Assembly (NCBI GenBank): GCA_963761445.1 | Contig: CAVXHV010000002.1 | Location: 248,001 to 312,000 of the forward strand | Source: CAVXHV01 sp963761445 | GTDB lineage: Bacteria; Planctomycetota; Planctomycetia; Isosphaerales; Isosphaeraceae | Length of the DNA stretch: 64,000 nucleotides | Direction of reading: 5' to 3' | In this document: in pieces, positions 9,019-18,197 of the stretch | How the letters are laid out: every line of letters begins with the position of its first letter | Position numbering within the stretch: the stretch's first letter is position 1 | Translations under genes and position numbers: made by a program | Notes under the pieces: generated by a model | Databases searched by the model: none | What the model was told of the DNA's origin: nothing | What the model saw: the letters and a program-made list of their open reading frames with translations, nothing else

Positions 9019-9948
9019 CTACTCAGGGTCACACACCTTGACCCGTAATCGTCGAGGCAGAATATCCATCGTGATTTCGTGAATTTCGTCCTCGGGCCGG
9101 ATCTGGATCTCCCCGTCGGCGTGGACGGTCAGGGCCTTTTCCGACCGAACGCGAAGTGTACGACATTGCGAAACGCGGACTTCCGGATGGCTTTGCGGCA
9201 CGCCGCGAATCGCGCAGCCGAGCAAGAGCCCCAGCGCTTGCCACCGACTGAGGCGCCGGGCGTGAAAAAGGTCAAACAATCCATCGTCGAGCCGCGCCTC
9301 CGGCGCGAGAACAAACCCGCCCTCTCGCCGTCCCAGCATGACGCAAACCAGCAGGGTGGGACACGACTCCGCCGCGGAGCCGTCCTCGGAAATGCTAAAC
9401 AGCGTCGGTCCGTCCATCCGCGCCAGAACTCGACATGCCGCATAGCCGTAGAGCAACCGCCCTTGCAACCAGGGTGTGGCGTTGGATTCGAGCGTCACCT
9501 GGGCGCTCAATCCGGTGCCGAGGCTCTCGAAGAAATGGAACTCGCGCTCGTCCGGTGTCCGAACCAATCCGACATCCAGAAAGTCCCCGCCTGGCTCCCG
9601 AAGGCTCATCGCGCCGAACTGTTGCCTCACCGAATTGGCGTAGTCGTTCGCCGACCCAAGCGGAATGACCGCGAACGTGACATCCGTTCGCTGTGAGTTC
9701 AAGAGTCCGATCGCGACTTCATGCGCGGTCCCGTCGCCACCAGCAGCGGCCACCGTCGCGAAGCCTTCCAGAGCGGCCTCGCGAGCGAGATCGACTGCGT
9801 GCCCACGCCGCTCGGTCGGTCGAAACTCCAGTTTTCCGGCCCACGCCTCCTTGAACCGGCGCATCCGCTCGCTCGCTCGGTGTCGTCCCGCCACGGAATT
9901 GTAGATGACGCACGTGTCCATGAACGGCTCGCGTTGAGGCAATGACAT
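9019..9948 (-). CDS. Diacylglycerol/lipid kinase family protein (DAGK catalytic domain)
   Basis: Lipid kinase of the YegS/DagK type, expected to phosphorylate a diacylglycerol-like or sphingoid lipid with ATP at the membrane. It begins with a nucleotide-binding strand (VIYNSVAGRH), then has the family hallmark AAGGDGTAHEV and the substrate motif PLGSANDYAN. The C-terminal half is a beta-sandwich with EARLDDGLFDL and HADGE, the usual closing signature. The open frame extends to 10029, but ATG at 9948 (MSLPQ...) or at 9921 (MDTCVIYNS) gives the normal family N-terminus; 9948 is used here. No operon partner is evident. Family confident, substrate unknown. Confidence 0.85.
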   Translation of the reverse strand: MSLPQREPFMDTCVIYNSVAGRHRASERMRRFKEAWAGKLEFRPTERRGHAVDLAREAALEGFATVAAAGGDGTAHEVAIGLLNSQRTDVTFAVIPLGSANDYANSVRQQFGAMSLREPGGDFLDVGLVRTPDEREFHFFESLGTGLSAQVTLESNATPWLQGRLLYGYAACRVLARMDGPTLFSISEDGSAAESCPTLLVCVMLGRREGGFVLAPEARLDDGLFDLFHARRLSRWQALGLLLGCAIRGVPQSHPEVRVSQCRTLRVRSEKALTVHADGEIQIRPEDEIHEITMDILPRRLRVKVCDPE

Positions 9949-10097
9949 TCTCGTCGCCGTCAGCGCCACAAGTTCTCTATGGCCGTCGCACACCGGATCG
10001 TGCCAGTCCGCGCTCGTGATTTTTGGCAATCCGCCGGCAGAGCCTCGACACTGCGGGTCAGTCGCCCGCCCGGGGAAATCTTGACGCTTGCCCGCGT

Positions 10098-10457
10098 TTA
10101 GCCGTCCGTCACCACATGTGTGCCGAGAAAGGCTTCCAATTCGGGCCGTTCGGAAGCCGAGACGGGGATGATGACTTCGTTCTCGGCTTCGACCCCCATG
10201 CCGAAGAGCCGTGGGCCGAGGACGGCGAGATGCAGCGCGAACCCGCCTTCACGCTCATTCCAGTGCTTCACGACGATCCGCGACCACGGCGTCGTCGTGC
10301 ACAACATCTGGATGCCACCCTCGCGCACTCGGGTGCCCAGAATGGATTCCTCGCACACGGCAGCACCGATCGCGAACAGAATGATCGTGCAAACGAACAG
10401 GAGAGCCCCTGGGGGAACATGGTACGGCGAGCTATCGCCGGCCTCAAGTCCCAGCAA
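10098..10457 (-). CDS. Small membrane protein with a PH-like/DUF5673-like C-terminus
   Basis: About 119 residues from a TTG start. One hydrophobic helix (LLFVCTIILFAIGAAV) is followed by a domain reading GTRVREGGIQ, PWSRIVVKHW, FALHLAVLG and PVSASERPELEAFL. That order, an RE-GI turn, a W-x-I strand and a closing helix, resembles DUF5673-type bacterial PH-like domains. Several residues upstream a stop closes the frame, and an adjacent frame reads into SRLSPIAG, so the natural N-terminus may be lost to a frame break. It lies just downstream of an insertion sequence. Function unknown; family resemblance is tentative. Confidence 0.45.
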   Translation of the reverse strand: MLGLEAGDSSPYHVPPGALLFVCTIILFAIGAAVCEESILGTRVREGGIQMLCTTTPWSRIVVKHWNEREGGFALHLAVLGPRLFGMGVEAENEVIIPVSASERPELEAFLGTHVVTDG

Positions 10458-10630
10458 TCGGACTCAGCCGTGAGGAATACGTGTTGCGTGAGTTTTTCCG
10501 GCCGCGAAGGGTCGACTTGAGCGGGCGACGGCGCGCGGACGGGTAGCGGGCTCGCGCAGCGCTGCGAGCGAATGTCCTGTGATTTCTGCGGCGGCCGGCA
10601 CCTGGTGACCCGAGAAACGCTCCGCTTGGA

Positions 10631-12097
10631 CTAGGAGGTATCGAAACGAATCTGAATGCGACCGGCACGGGAGTGGTCAAACGCTTCGTCGCTCAGGGCG
10701 ATGTATCGGAAGGCTTCCAACAAGCGGCGGGCGAGGTTCTTCAGGCTACCGAACAACTGCATGGGTGTCCGCCCAAACTCCGCCGCCGCATTGCGGAGCA
10801 AGCTGCCGACCTCGAGGACCTGCATGATGATGTGAGCGATCTGCAGCAAGTAATAGTAGGCTTTGAGCCTTTCCGGGTCGGTGCTGAAAGCATGTTCCAG
10901 GTTCAGGCCGCTATTCTTCTGACGATTGAATCCTTGGTTCTCAATGTGCCAGCGATGTCGTCCTCCTTTCGTGGCAATCTCCTCTACCGTGCGGATGTCA
11001 ACCTTGAGGTCCGTGATCCAGGCGAATACGGTGATTTCGCCGTCGACCGTTTCCGTGCATTCGATCGCGTTAAAGTGCCAGGTTCGGCCTTGGTCATCCT
11101 GGTAGGACAAGCCGTGAACCCAGCGATAGACCTGGTGCACACCTTGGGGCGTAGAGCATGTCAGTTCATTGCTGGGGCAGAGCTTCAATAGCGCCTGAAA
11201 GTCCTTCCATACGGCAGGCATATGGCCCGGCTTGAATGTTAATACGTAGTTGCAATGGTAATCCTTGGCCAGTTGCAGGGTGCGGCCGCACGCATAGAGA
11301 CTATCACCGGAAAGGCACGAGCGTAGTTGCGGGAAGCCACGACGAAGTTGAGGAAGCAAACGGGTCAGCGCCTTGAGCTCGCAATCTTGTTTACGAGCCT
11401 CGCCGGAAAGGGCGGCGTTGCTGTCCGAGTTTTCAATGAACTCACTGGCCATGGACAGGGTCAAACCCGCCGGTCCGAGTATTTTGGCTTCCAGGACCTG
11501 GTGCAGGTAAGCGGTGTGGGTCGCGTGACGATAGACCAAGCAATGCGGGCAATGCCGCCGCCGAAAAGCCAGATGACCAGTGGCATCGAGAGCCACGACG
11601 AACCTCCCCTGCAAGCGAGCGGCGTCCAAAGACCTCATGCGAATGAGGCGACGCAGCATGTGTGTTCGCAACTCGGCGAAAGGAGCAGCGCCAGTGTGTT
11701 CCAGGAAATGATCAAGGGTGTCGTGTACCGGCCGGGTCTCCTGCTCGGTTTGAGCGAATCGGTTGAAGTTGTTCAAGACCTCGGTGCCGCGGTCATCGAG
11801 ATCGAAATCCAACTGCCTGCGACTGCCGAGCTGAAACAGATACAGGCTGATCCCCCACCAGATGAGGAATCGTTTGTGATAGATGACCAGCGGCAAAAAC
11901 CGGGTATCGGGCACGCCATCCAGCCACCGATTAAACTCGGGCCAGAAGTGGTGGAATGTTGTGGCGAACGTCTCGCCGAGGCTTACGACCGGCCCTTTCG
12001 CCGTTTTCGTTCCTGGGCATGGCTGCGAACCAGTGCCAGGCTCAGTTGAGAGATCTCCTGGAGCAGAGCTTTGAGTCGGCGATGTTCGTCGATCCAT
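10631..12097 (-). CDS. IS4-like/ISNCY-type DDE transposase
   Basis: Cut-and-paste transposase with an RNase H-fold catalytic domain. From ATG 12097 the putative triad is D171 (ALDATGHLAF), D265 (LSGDSLYAC) and E386 (RWHIENQGFN...K), the last matching the IS4-type R-x3-E-x6-K pattern. A zinc-finger-like CPHCL lies after the first Asp. The open frame extends to 12253, but that part overlaps the accessory gene in another frame. ATG 12097 still overlaps it by ~115 bases, so the transposase may really start later at a non-ATG codon or be translationally coupled. At 489 residues it appears full length. Confidence 0.85.
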   Translation of the reverse strand: MDRRTSPTQSSAPGDLSTEPGTGSQPCPGTKTAKGPVVSLGETFATTFHHFWPEFNRWLDGVPDTRFLPLVIYHKRFLIWWGISLYLFQLGSRRQLDFDLDDRGTEVLNNFNRFAQTEQETRPVHDTLDHFLEHTGAAPFAELRTHMLRRLIRMRSLDAARLQGRFVVALDATGHLAFRRRHCPHCLVYRHATHTAYLHQVLEAKILGPAGLTLSMASEFIENSDSNAALSGEARKQDCELKALTRLLPQLRRGFPQLRSCLSGDSLYACGRTLQLAKDYHCNYVLTFKPGHMPAVWKDFQALLKLCPSNELTCSTPQGVHQVYRWVHGLSYQDDQGRTWHFNAIECTETVDGEITVFAWITDLKVDIRTVEEIATKGGRHRWHIENQGFNRQKNSGLNLEHAFSTDPERLKAYYYLLQIAHIIMQVLEVGSLLRNAAAEFGRTPMQLFGSLKNLARRLLEAFRYIALSDEAFDHSRAGRIQIRFDTS

Positions 12098-12335
12098 GAA
12101 CGAACCTCTTCCGTGAAGTCGACTGGAACGTAAACCGTGCGCGTCTTGCCACGGTTGTTGAAGGTGAGCTGATGGCCACGATGCTTTTCGCCAGAGCGCA
12201 ATGGCAGCCGGGCTTACCACACCTGCGCTCGAACGAAACGAGGCTGGCAGCAAGCGCAGGTTTACGAGCGGCCACCTGCTTTACCCGGCTTTCGAGCATC
12301 CGCCGAATATTGGTGGGATGACGTGGGACTCGCAC
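11983..12335 (-). pseudogene. DUF6788-like IS accessory protein, frame-split
   Basis: First gene of the insertion sequence. The N-terminal frame (12042-12335) reads SLVSFERRCGKPGCHCA, a cysteine-containing motif. The rest lies one base over (11983-12201): GEKHRGHQLTF, YVPVDFTEEV, then a basic coiled helix ending RKRRKGRS. Together they give a ~117-residue protein of the type found before IS transposases in planctomycetes, probably DNA-binding. The break near 12190 is not an obvious programmed slippery site, so it is either a mutation or a sequence error. Confidence 0.65.
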
Positions 12336-12447
12336 GGGTGCCTCCGAGCTGGCTAACTGAAAAGCACCCTAGCTTACCAGCAAATGGCCCAAAAGTGGGA
12401 AGTGCGAAGAAGGCGCAAAATGGTGAAAACCCTGAATCGGTCGTAAA

Positions 12448-12934
12448 TCAGTGCGCCCAGAGGGCTTGGCTCGCGGCTAAGGTGCGAAGAAAATCGTGTT
12501 CCTCAGAGCTGAATCGGACTGCCAGGACAACCGCCCCGATCACCAGGCTGAACAACCCCAAGGCGAGCACCAGCCACCTCTTCGCATCGCGTCGCGGAAA
12601 TCGGAACGGCACCATGCACAGGAAGAGTGCGATGAGCAGCGCCAGGCGCGACCCGGTAAAAAGCTTCGCCCCTGGTTCTCACGGTGAGGGCTGTCAAGAG
12701 TATACCGAGGACGAAGAACATCCTGACCCACCCATATACCGCCGCGGTTCCTTGCCGCCGGCTCCACGCGACCATTGCGACGCGTTGCCCCACTACCCGC
12801 GACGCGAGCGCAAGCCGGAACCTCACCGGTCCAGCCTGCAGGCGGGCGATCGCCTCCTCGACGAAGAGCGCGATCGCGACCAGCGCGAGTACCGAGAAGA
12901 ACGCCTCGAGAACGTATTCGAAGAAGGCCGGCAT
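12448..12934 (-). CDS. Four-helix membrane protein of unknown function (frame-split)
   Basis: An open frame from ATG 12934 begins with hydrophobic helices (FFSVLALVAIALFVEEAI, MFFVLGILLTALTV). At a run of five A/T bases (12658-12662) the frame slips: dropping one base lets the protein continue as FTGSRLALLIALFLCMVPF and LVLALGLFSLVIGAVVLAV, ending SQALWAH at a TGA at 12448-12450. The reconstructed ~162-residue protein has four predicted transmembrane segments and no recognisable catalytic motif. Without correction the frame closes at 12503. It lies upstream of the insertion sequence, same strand. Confidence 0.55.
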
Positions 12935-12970
12935 GGGGAAGCTCCTATGCCATCTCGAATCAAGTGTTGA

Positions 12971-13398
12971 TGGCCTGGATCGCGCCAGGCGCCGTACGGC
13001 ATTTGGTCATCTCACGAGCCGAACAACAAGAACCCACCTCCAGAGAAATGCCCGTTTTACGTGCTCTTGTGACATTCAGTTCGAAAAAGAACTTACGACT
13101 CCCAGTCGTGGGAGAGGCAATCTCATCGCCGCCGACCAACTCGCAAACGCACTGGCACAATCTCGCCGGTAACGGACACCTAAATTGAAGTGAGTCTTGA
13201 TCGAACCCTCCCGCATTCGGTCGCCGTCAACGAATCCGGATTAACAGAGTAGATTCGCTGAGGTCGGAAAGGCAACCCGCTGCGGCGGCATCAGCCCGAA
13301 ACGTTGAAGCACGCGAGCCGGCCCATGTTTTGTCGGCTGTCGGCCTCGAGTGAATCGCGTCGGCGACCACCGGCCGCCAGACACCAGGAGTCCACACA
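12971..13398. other. Gene-free intergenic stretch
   Basis: About 430 bases between divergent neighbours. Short open frames here show no protein-like pattern. A small hairpin (CGACTCCCAGTCGTGGG) lies near 13095. The promoter of the next gene should be here, but no clear -35/-10 pair was identified. An AGGAG ribosome site lies shortly before ATG 13399. Confidence 0.5.
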
Positions 13399-14463
13399 AT
13401 GAACCCGCTGCGGAAGTTGCATCTCAAGAGACGCCCCAAGAGCTCGCCGAGCATGGAACCGCTCGAGGATCGCCGGTTGCTCAGTTACACCATCATCAAC
13501 CTGGGCTCGCTCGGCGGCACGGCCAGCGTTCCTGTGGAAGTGAACAATCACGATGAGGTGATCGGCTATTCGTTTACCGCGGACAACGCGGCTGCGCACG
13601 CCTTCCTTTACAGCCACGGACGGATTACCGATCTGGGGACGCTCGGCGGAACGATTTCTGGCGCCACGGGCATCAACGACAGAGGCACCGTCGTCGGGCT
13701 TTCCAACGTCGCCCCCGGCAATTCGCAGGTTGATGCCTTCGTCGAGCGCGGCGGCAAGCTCACGGATCTGGGGCCCCTCAGCCCGGCCTTCGCAGAGGGT
13801 GGAATCGTCTCGATCAACGCCGACGGCGAGATATCCGGACTTTCGGCCGGTGGCTACGATGCACTGATCCATCGTGATGGGATGAACATCGAACTGGGGT
13901 CCCTCGCGGGCCTGGGCTCCATCGCCAAAGACATCAACGACAGCGGTCAGGTAGTCGGCTTTTCGACGACCGCGCTCCTTCCGCCCGCAAACGGCTCGAG
14001 TACGCCCACCGCGGTTTTTCACGCCTTCCTCTACAGTCGCGGATCGATGAGTGATCTCGGCACGCTGGGCGGAACGGACTCATCAGCCAACGCGATCAAT
14101 GACCGCGGCGCCGTGGTCGGGTTCTCCTACACCGCAAACAACGCGGCAACACACGCCTTCATCTACAAGAACGGGACGATGACCGACCTGGGGACACTCG
14201 GTGGCCGGGATTCAATAGCGGGGGCGATCAATGACAAGGGAACGATCGTCGGTACCTCGCTCACCAGCACTGGGGCGTCTCACGCCTTCATTGACGTGCA
14301 CGGACGCATGGCCGACTTGAACAGCGAGATCCCCGCGCAATCGGGCTTCGTGATCACGACTGCCGACGATATCAACAACCGCGGCCAGATCGCCGTGCAG
14401 GGCTACAAGACGAGTGCTCCGACCACGCACCTCGCGCTCTTGCTGAACCCGAGACGGTTGTGA
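13399..14463 (+). CDS. Exported HAF-repeat protein with LEPR-XLL N-terminal motif
   Basis: Surface or secreted protein of 354 residues. The N-terminus is basic and contains MEPLEDRRLLS, the planctomycete LEPR-XLL sorting-type motif. The body consists of HAF-type extracellular repeats: DLGTLGGT is seen at least three times, each followed by an AINDRG-VVG segment, with HAFLYS/HAFIYK (His-Ala-Phe) strands between. Six to seven repeats could form a beta-propeller-like fold. An AGGAG ribosome site ~9 bases before ATG fixes the start. It stands alone on the plus strand, convergent with the dehydrogenase downstream. Family recognised; biological role unknown. Confidence 0.8.
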   Translation: MNPLRKLHLKRRPKSSPSMEPLEDRRLLSYTIINLGSLGGTASVPVEVNNHDEVIGYSFTADNAAAHAFLYSHGRITDLGTLGGTISGATGINDRGTVVGLSNVAPGNSQVDAFVERGGKLTDLGPLSPAFAEGGIVSINADGEISGLSAGGYDALIHRDGMNIELGSLAGLGSIAKDINDSGQVVGFSTTALLPPANGSSTPTAVFHAFLYSRGSMSDLGTLGGTDSSANAINDRGAVVGFSYTANNAATHAFIYKNGTMTDLGTLGGRDSIAGAINDKGTIVGTSLTSTGASHAFIDVHGRMADLNSEIPAQSGFVITTADDINNRGQIAVQGYKTSAPTTHLALLLNPRRL

Positions 14464-14480
14464 GATCGATCGACACCCTA

Positions 14481-14996
14481 CTACTTCCCCGGTCTCACCA
14501 TCGGCCCCGAACCCGGCAGAGCCTTCGCAGTAGGGTCGGAAGGCGGCTTGTCCAGCGACAGGAACGCACTGAGATCGACAATCTCCTGCGGCGTGAGCTG
14601 CGTATCAAACGAGTCTGGCATGAGCGACAGCTCGCTCGTCTTTATCTCCTCGATCTGACCCCGCCCGATCGTCTCGGTCTTGCCCCCTTGAAGCTTGAGG
14701 ACGACCCGTTCGCTGCCGTTCTCGACCAGCAGCCCGCTCAAAATCCGGCCGTCAGCAGTCGCGATCGTTGTCGCCTGATACCCCTGGCCGATCACCAGGC
14801 TGGGGTCAAACACGTTCGAGATAAGCTGGTCAAAGTCGTTGCGGCCGTTCGAGGTCAAATCAGGACCGACCTCCTGCCCCTCCCCGTAAATCTTGTGGCA
14901 AAGCGGCACAGACGCGCTTGAACACCGCCTCGCCCGCAACCGGGTTGCCGGGTGTTCTGCGCACTTGGCCCCGAATTCGCTCGGCGACTCGCTCAC
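14481..14996 (-). CDS. C-terminal cytochrome c (haem-binding) domain piece of the dehydrogenase
   Basis: Carries the end of the protein encoded at 14860-17676, one base out of frame. Removing one G at about 14904-14906 restores the haem motif C-A-L-C-H-K, then GEGQEVGPDLT, the SNVFDPS segment, TTIATADGRILSG and LMPDSFDTQLTP, the standard planctomycete PVC-type haem domain. The Met of LMP is the likely axial ligand. The first ~30 residues of this open frame are not real protein. It ends at 14481, 17 bases from the convergent HAF protein. Confidence 0.75.
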   Translation of the reverse strand: MSESPSEFGAKCAEHPATRLRARRCSSASVPLCHKIYGEGQEVGPDLTSNGRNDFDQLISNVFDPSLVIGQGYQATTIATADGRILSGLLVENGSERVVLKLQGGKTETIGRGQIEEIKTSELSLMPDSFDTQLTPQEIVDLSAFLSLDKPPSDPTAKALPGSGPMVRPGK

Positions 14997-17676
14997 GTCT
15001 CGGATCTCGCCGATCCCGGATCGCTCCCCAAAGGGCCTTCACTTGCGCCGTGACCTGCGGATCGCGGCTCTGCTGCAGCTTGCGGAGCTGAGTCACATTG
15101 AGCACCGAGGTGGGAAGCTGCTTGCGAGCGATTTCGTCAAGAAGTGTTCTCGTCCACTCCGCGCGGTGGGTGAGCAAATTCACCGCCTTCGCCTTCAACT
15201 CGGCGGAAAGGCCTCCGTAGGCCTTGAGCACTGCCGGGCCGATGTCCGGGTCGTCCACGACGCTCAGCATATCGAGCACCTCGCTTCGAAACGCGGCGGA
15301 GCTTCGTGCATCACTCTCGGAGAGGATCTCCGTGATCAAACTCCCCTCGAGTCCCTTGAGCTTTCGATAAAAGATCGCTTGCAGGGCGCGTATCCGTATC
15401 TGTTCACGTTCCTCGCGGTCGTCGGCCTTTTTGTTGAGCGCGCTTGCCCTCGCCCACTCCACGGCTCTGTTCAGGCTTTCGTGATCCCCGCAATAAGCCC
15501 GCGCTACAACCGCATACTGATGGATATGATCGGGAGCCTGGGCGATCGGCTTGAGCGCAATGTTGAGCTCATTCCGAAGCGCTTCCTCGCGTGCGGGAGG
15601 CAGGCTGTGATTGCGGAATCGCTCCAGGACAAAGTCGAGAGATGCGACGGTCGACCCGTCGTCGCTCGTGGCGGCGACAAGCTGAGCGATTGACGCTGCG
15701 CGTGTCTCCTTGCCTTCGAGCAGTCGCTCAATCGTTCGCGGGATGAGCGTGGTGAGACCGGATGGCTTACCTCTGTTTCCGGTGAGCCGCTCAACCAGCT
15801 CGCCCTGGCGGGCCTCGATGGATGAAAGCAAGTTCTGCCAGACGATCGGCGCGATCAGCGGATCGCGGTAGCTCGACTGCTGGACATCGAGCAGCAGTCG
15901 CATCGCGTCGACCCCTTGGAGCTTACGCGCCGCGATCGCGACCTGAAGCCTGACCTCCGCCGCGGGGTCGCTCGCCATCTTCACGATCCGATCGCTGATC
16001 GTGCTCTCAACCTTGCCCTGGTTGCCCGCCGTGCGCACTCCCCAGGCTCGGAACGATAGGTCCGCGTGATCGAGGAGCTTGGCATGGAAGTCTGGCTCGA
16101 GCGGCCCGCCCCCGAGCAGTGACCAGAGCGCATGTATCCGCGCGGTGCGCGAAGAGGTCTGGTCGAGCACCAGCGATTCGAGCCGCGCCCGAAGGGCCGG
16201 CGACGCTCGCTCCGAGAGCAGCCTCTGCGCGATGTCGCGATCGTAAACGTTCGGGCTGCCCAGAAGGTTGATGAGCTCGTCATCGCTCGACCTGGCGAGA
16301 TCAAACCCGAATCGCCTCGGCGTCTCCTTGTATCTCACTCGATACAGCCGGCCCTTGAGCCGGTCGATGCCCGCGGGGTCGCGGTTGGCGTCCTGGTAAC
16401 AGTGATAGCGGTCGTACCAGTCCAGCACGTAAAGCGATCCGTCCGGCCCGGTCTTCTGCACGACCGGCATGAACCACGCATCATTGGCCCGCAGGAAATC
16501 GCCGCGCGACTCGCCTTTGTAGGTCGAGCCGTCGCGGCTGAGCACGTCAACGTTGATCGCATTGCCGTGAATGTTACCCATGTACAGCCTGCCCCGGTAT
16601 TCTGCCGGATATGCAGGGCTGTCGAAGTAGTGGATGCCGCAATAAGCCGCCTTTTGATGATTGTGGTCGACGATCGACTCGATCGGCCAGGTGAAGGGTG
16701 GATACGGCCCGCCCTGCCGGATGTAATAGCCCGTCTCGACCAGGTGCCAGAGGTGGTCGATCACGCAGGCGCTCGAAAAGAACGAGCCTTCCGGGTCGAT
16801 CGCAATGCCCCACGGGTTGCTCGTTCCCTCGCACCAGACTTCGAATACGCGGGTCGTGGGGTGGATTCGAAAAATCGCACATGTAAACTCGTACGTCTTG
16901 CCATTCCGCGAAACGACCTTCGCTGGATTGAACACTCCGTTCCAGCCGTAGAGCCAGCCGTCCGGGCCCCACGTGAGGGAATTGGGCAGCTCGTGCGTGT
17001 CGTGCCGGCCAAACCCGGTTGCGACAACTTCGCGAGTATCAGCCTTGCCGTCGCCGTCTCGATCTTGCAGAAAGAGGATGTCGGGTGAATTGGCAACCCA
17101 CACTCCTCCGTGGCCCACGGCAATTCCCGAGGGAATATTGAGGCCCTCCGTGAAAACCGTGAAACGATCGGCCTTGCCGTCGCCGTCGGTGTCCTCCAGG
17201 ACCTTGACCCGATCGCGGCCCGGACCGGCCTGGCGCCTGGGGTATTCCAGGCTTTCGGTGATCCAGATACGCCCGCGCTCATCAAAAGTCATCGCCACGG
17301 GGTTGACGATGTCGGGCTCGGAAGCGACCACCTCCACCTGGAAACCCGGGGGAACCGTCATCGCTTTGACCGCCTCCTCCGGCGATCGGGGAGGATTCGG
17401 CGCGCTATCCTGCCCGTGCGGGATCGGCTGCGAGTCGACGACGGACCGCTCGCGCTGGGCAAAGGCCGCCGGAGGCCCTAGCACCGGCAATCGGCCCGCG
17501 ATGAAAAGCAGTGCCGCACCAATCAATCGCTTCGAGACGTAGTGTCGAGGTCTGGCGGCCGCGATTTGGCCGGCGGGCTCTTTTCCCGGCCGCCCCAGCG
17601 GTCCAGAATAGAGGTATGTCGCAAACAATCTGGTTGCCCTCACTTGTTCTGGCTTTGCATCAGAACCGCCATGCAC
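14860..17676 (-). CDS. PVC-type membrane-bound dehydrogenase with HEAT-like repeats
   Basis: Large periplasmic protein of a family expanded in planctomycetes. A hydrophobic segment (IGAALLFIAGRLPVLG) serves as signal peptide or anchor. Then comes a PQQ/glucose-dehydrogenase-like propeller (PPGFQVEVVASEPDIVNPVA, TDGDGKADR, DRDGDGKADT, SNPWGIAIDPEG, GPDGSLYVLDWYD) over roughly residues 100-470, followed by ~400 residues of HEAT-like helical repeats. The frame is lost in the C-terminal cytochrome domain, which continues at 14481-14996. The open frame starts inside the divergent PPOX gene, so the real start is probably a TTG/GTG near 17,525-17,560. Substrate unknown; electrons presumably pass to the attached haem. 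Confidence 0.8.
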   Translation of the reverse strand: MHGGSDAKPEQVRATRLFATYLYSGPLGRPGKEPAGQIAAARPRHYVSKRLIGAALLFIAGRLPVLGPPAAFAQRERSVVDSQPIPHGQDSAPNPPRSPEEAVKAMTVPPGFQVEVVASEPDIVNPVAMTFDERGRIWITESLEYPRRQAGPGRDRVKVLEDTDGDGKADRFTVFTEGLNIPSGIAVGHGGVWVANSPDILFLQDRDGDGKADTREVVATGFGRHDTHELPNSLTWGPDGWLYGWNGVFNPAKVVSRNGKTYEFTCAIFRIHPTTRVFEVWCEGTSNPWGIAIDPEGSFFSSACVIDHLWHLVETGYYIRQGGPYPPFTWPIESIVDHNHQKAAYCGIHYFDSPAYPAEYRGRLYMGNIHGNAINVDVLSRDGSTYKGESRGDFLRANDAWFMPVVQKTGPDGSLYVLDWYDRYHCYQDANRDPAGIDRLKGRLYRVRYKETPRRFGFDLARSSDDELINLLGSPNVYDRDIAQRLLSERASPALRARLESLVLDQTSSRTARIHALWSLLGGGPLEPDFHAKLLDHADLSFRAWGVRTAGNQGKVESTISDRIVKMASDPAAEVRLQVAIAARKLQGVDAMRLLLDVQQSSYRDPLIAPIVWQNLLSSIEARQGELVERLTGNRGKPSGLTTLIPRTIERLLEGKETRAASIAQLVAATSDDGSTVASLDFVLERFRNHSLPPAREEALRNELNIALKPIAQAPDHIHQYAVVARAYCGDHESLNRAVEWARASALNKKADDREEREQIRIRALQAIFYRKLKGLEGSLITEILSESDARSSAAFRSEVLDMLSVVDDPDIGPAVLKAYGGLSAELKAKAVNLLTHRAEWTRTLLDEIARKQLPTSVLNVTQLRKLQQSRDPQVTAQVKALWGAIRDRRDPRRERVAERIRGQVRRTPGNPVAGEAVFKRVCAALPQDLRGGAGGRS

Positions 17677-18197
17677 CCTATTCGCGGTTCGTTCAAATGG
17701 CGACCGTGCGCGGCGACGGCCGTCCGGCGAATCGCACTGTTGTCTTCCGCGGGTTCCTCGGTGACAGCCCCCGCTTGACTTTTGTCACCGATGCGCAAAG
17801 CGAGAAGGCAGCCGACCTCGAACACTTGCCCTGGTCCCAGATCTGCTGGTATTTTCCGATCACGCACGAGCAGTTCCGCATCAGCGGGCCAGTAGTGCTC
17901 GTGCGGCACGACAACGACGACTCCGCGCTTCGCGATGCCAGGCGAAGCTCCTGGCAAGAGCTGGCCGAGGCGGTGCGCGTGAGCTTCACCTGGCCCACAC
18001 CCGGCGCACCGCGCGACGGCGGCGCGCGGTTTCCTTCCGCTCATCCCGACCCGGAAACCCCTCCCGCTCATTTCTGCCTGCTTGTGCTCGACCCTCACGA
18101 AGTCGACCTTCTTGAGATCAATGGTAACCCGCAGAACCGCTGGATCTATCGCTGCGACGAAGCGGGGCGCTGGCAAGGCTCTGAGGTCAATCCTTAG
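17616..18197 (+). CDS. Pyridoxamine 5'-phosphate oxidase-related flavin protein
   Basis: Split-barrel FMN-binding family protein of 193 residues. Motifs include MATVRGDGRPANRTVVFRGF (FMN phosphate-binding strand), LTFVTDAQSEKAADLEH, ICWYFPITHEQFRISGPV and a C-terminal VDLLEINGNPQNRWIYRCDEAG segment, matching the alr4036-type PPOX subfamily rather than true PdxH. ATG 17616 is chosen because a purine-rich AGAGGT lies just ahead and family similarity begins there; the open frame extends upstream to 17511. It is divergent from the dehydrogenase, and its stop overlaps the 3' end of the TPM-GlcG gene by 11 bases. Confidence 0.8.
   Translation: MSQTIWLPSLVLALHQNRHAPYSRFVQMATVRGDGRPANRTVVFRGFLGDSPRLTFVTDAQSEKAADLEHLPWSQICWYFPITHEQFRISGPVVLVRHDNDDSALRDARRSSWQELAEAVRVSFTWPTPGAPRDGGARFPSAHPDPETPPAHFCLLVLDPHEVDLLEINGNPQNRWIYRCDEAGRWQGSEVNP

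Larger units (their letters stand above)
10631..12335 (-). mobile_element. DDE insertion sequence with DUF6788-type accessory gene
   Basis: Contains an accessory gene (11983-12335) followed by a long DDE transposase (10631-12097) on the minus strand, a pairing common for planctomycete insertion sequences. The boundaries are coding limits only: no terminal inverted repeats or target duplication could be recognised by eye. Base composition is less GC-rich than the flanks. Confidence 0.7.

Noticed and set aside
12323..12970. 215-codon plus-strand frame
   Set aside because: Opposes the membrane protein gene, whose hydrophobic helices on the minus strand are the more convincing reading.
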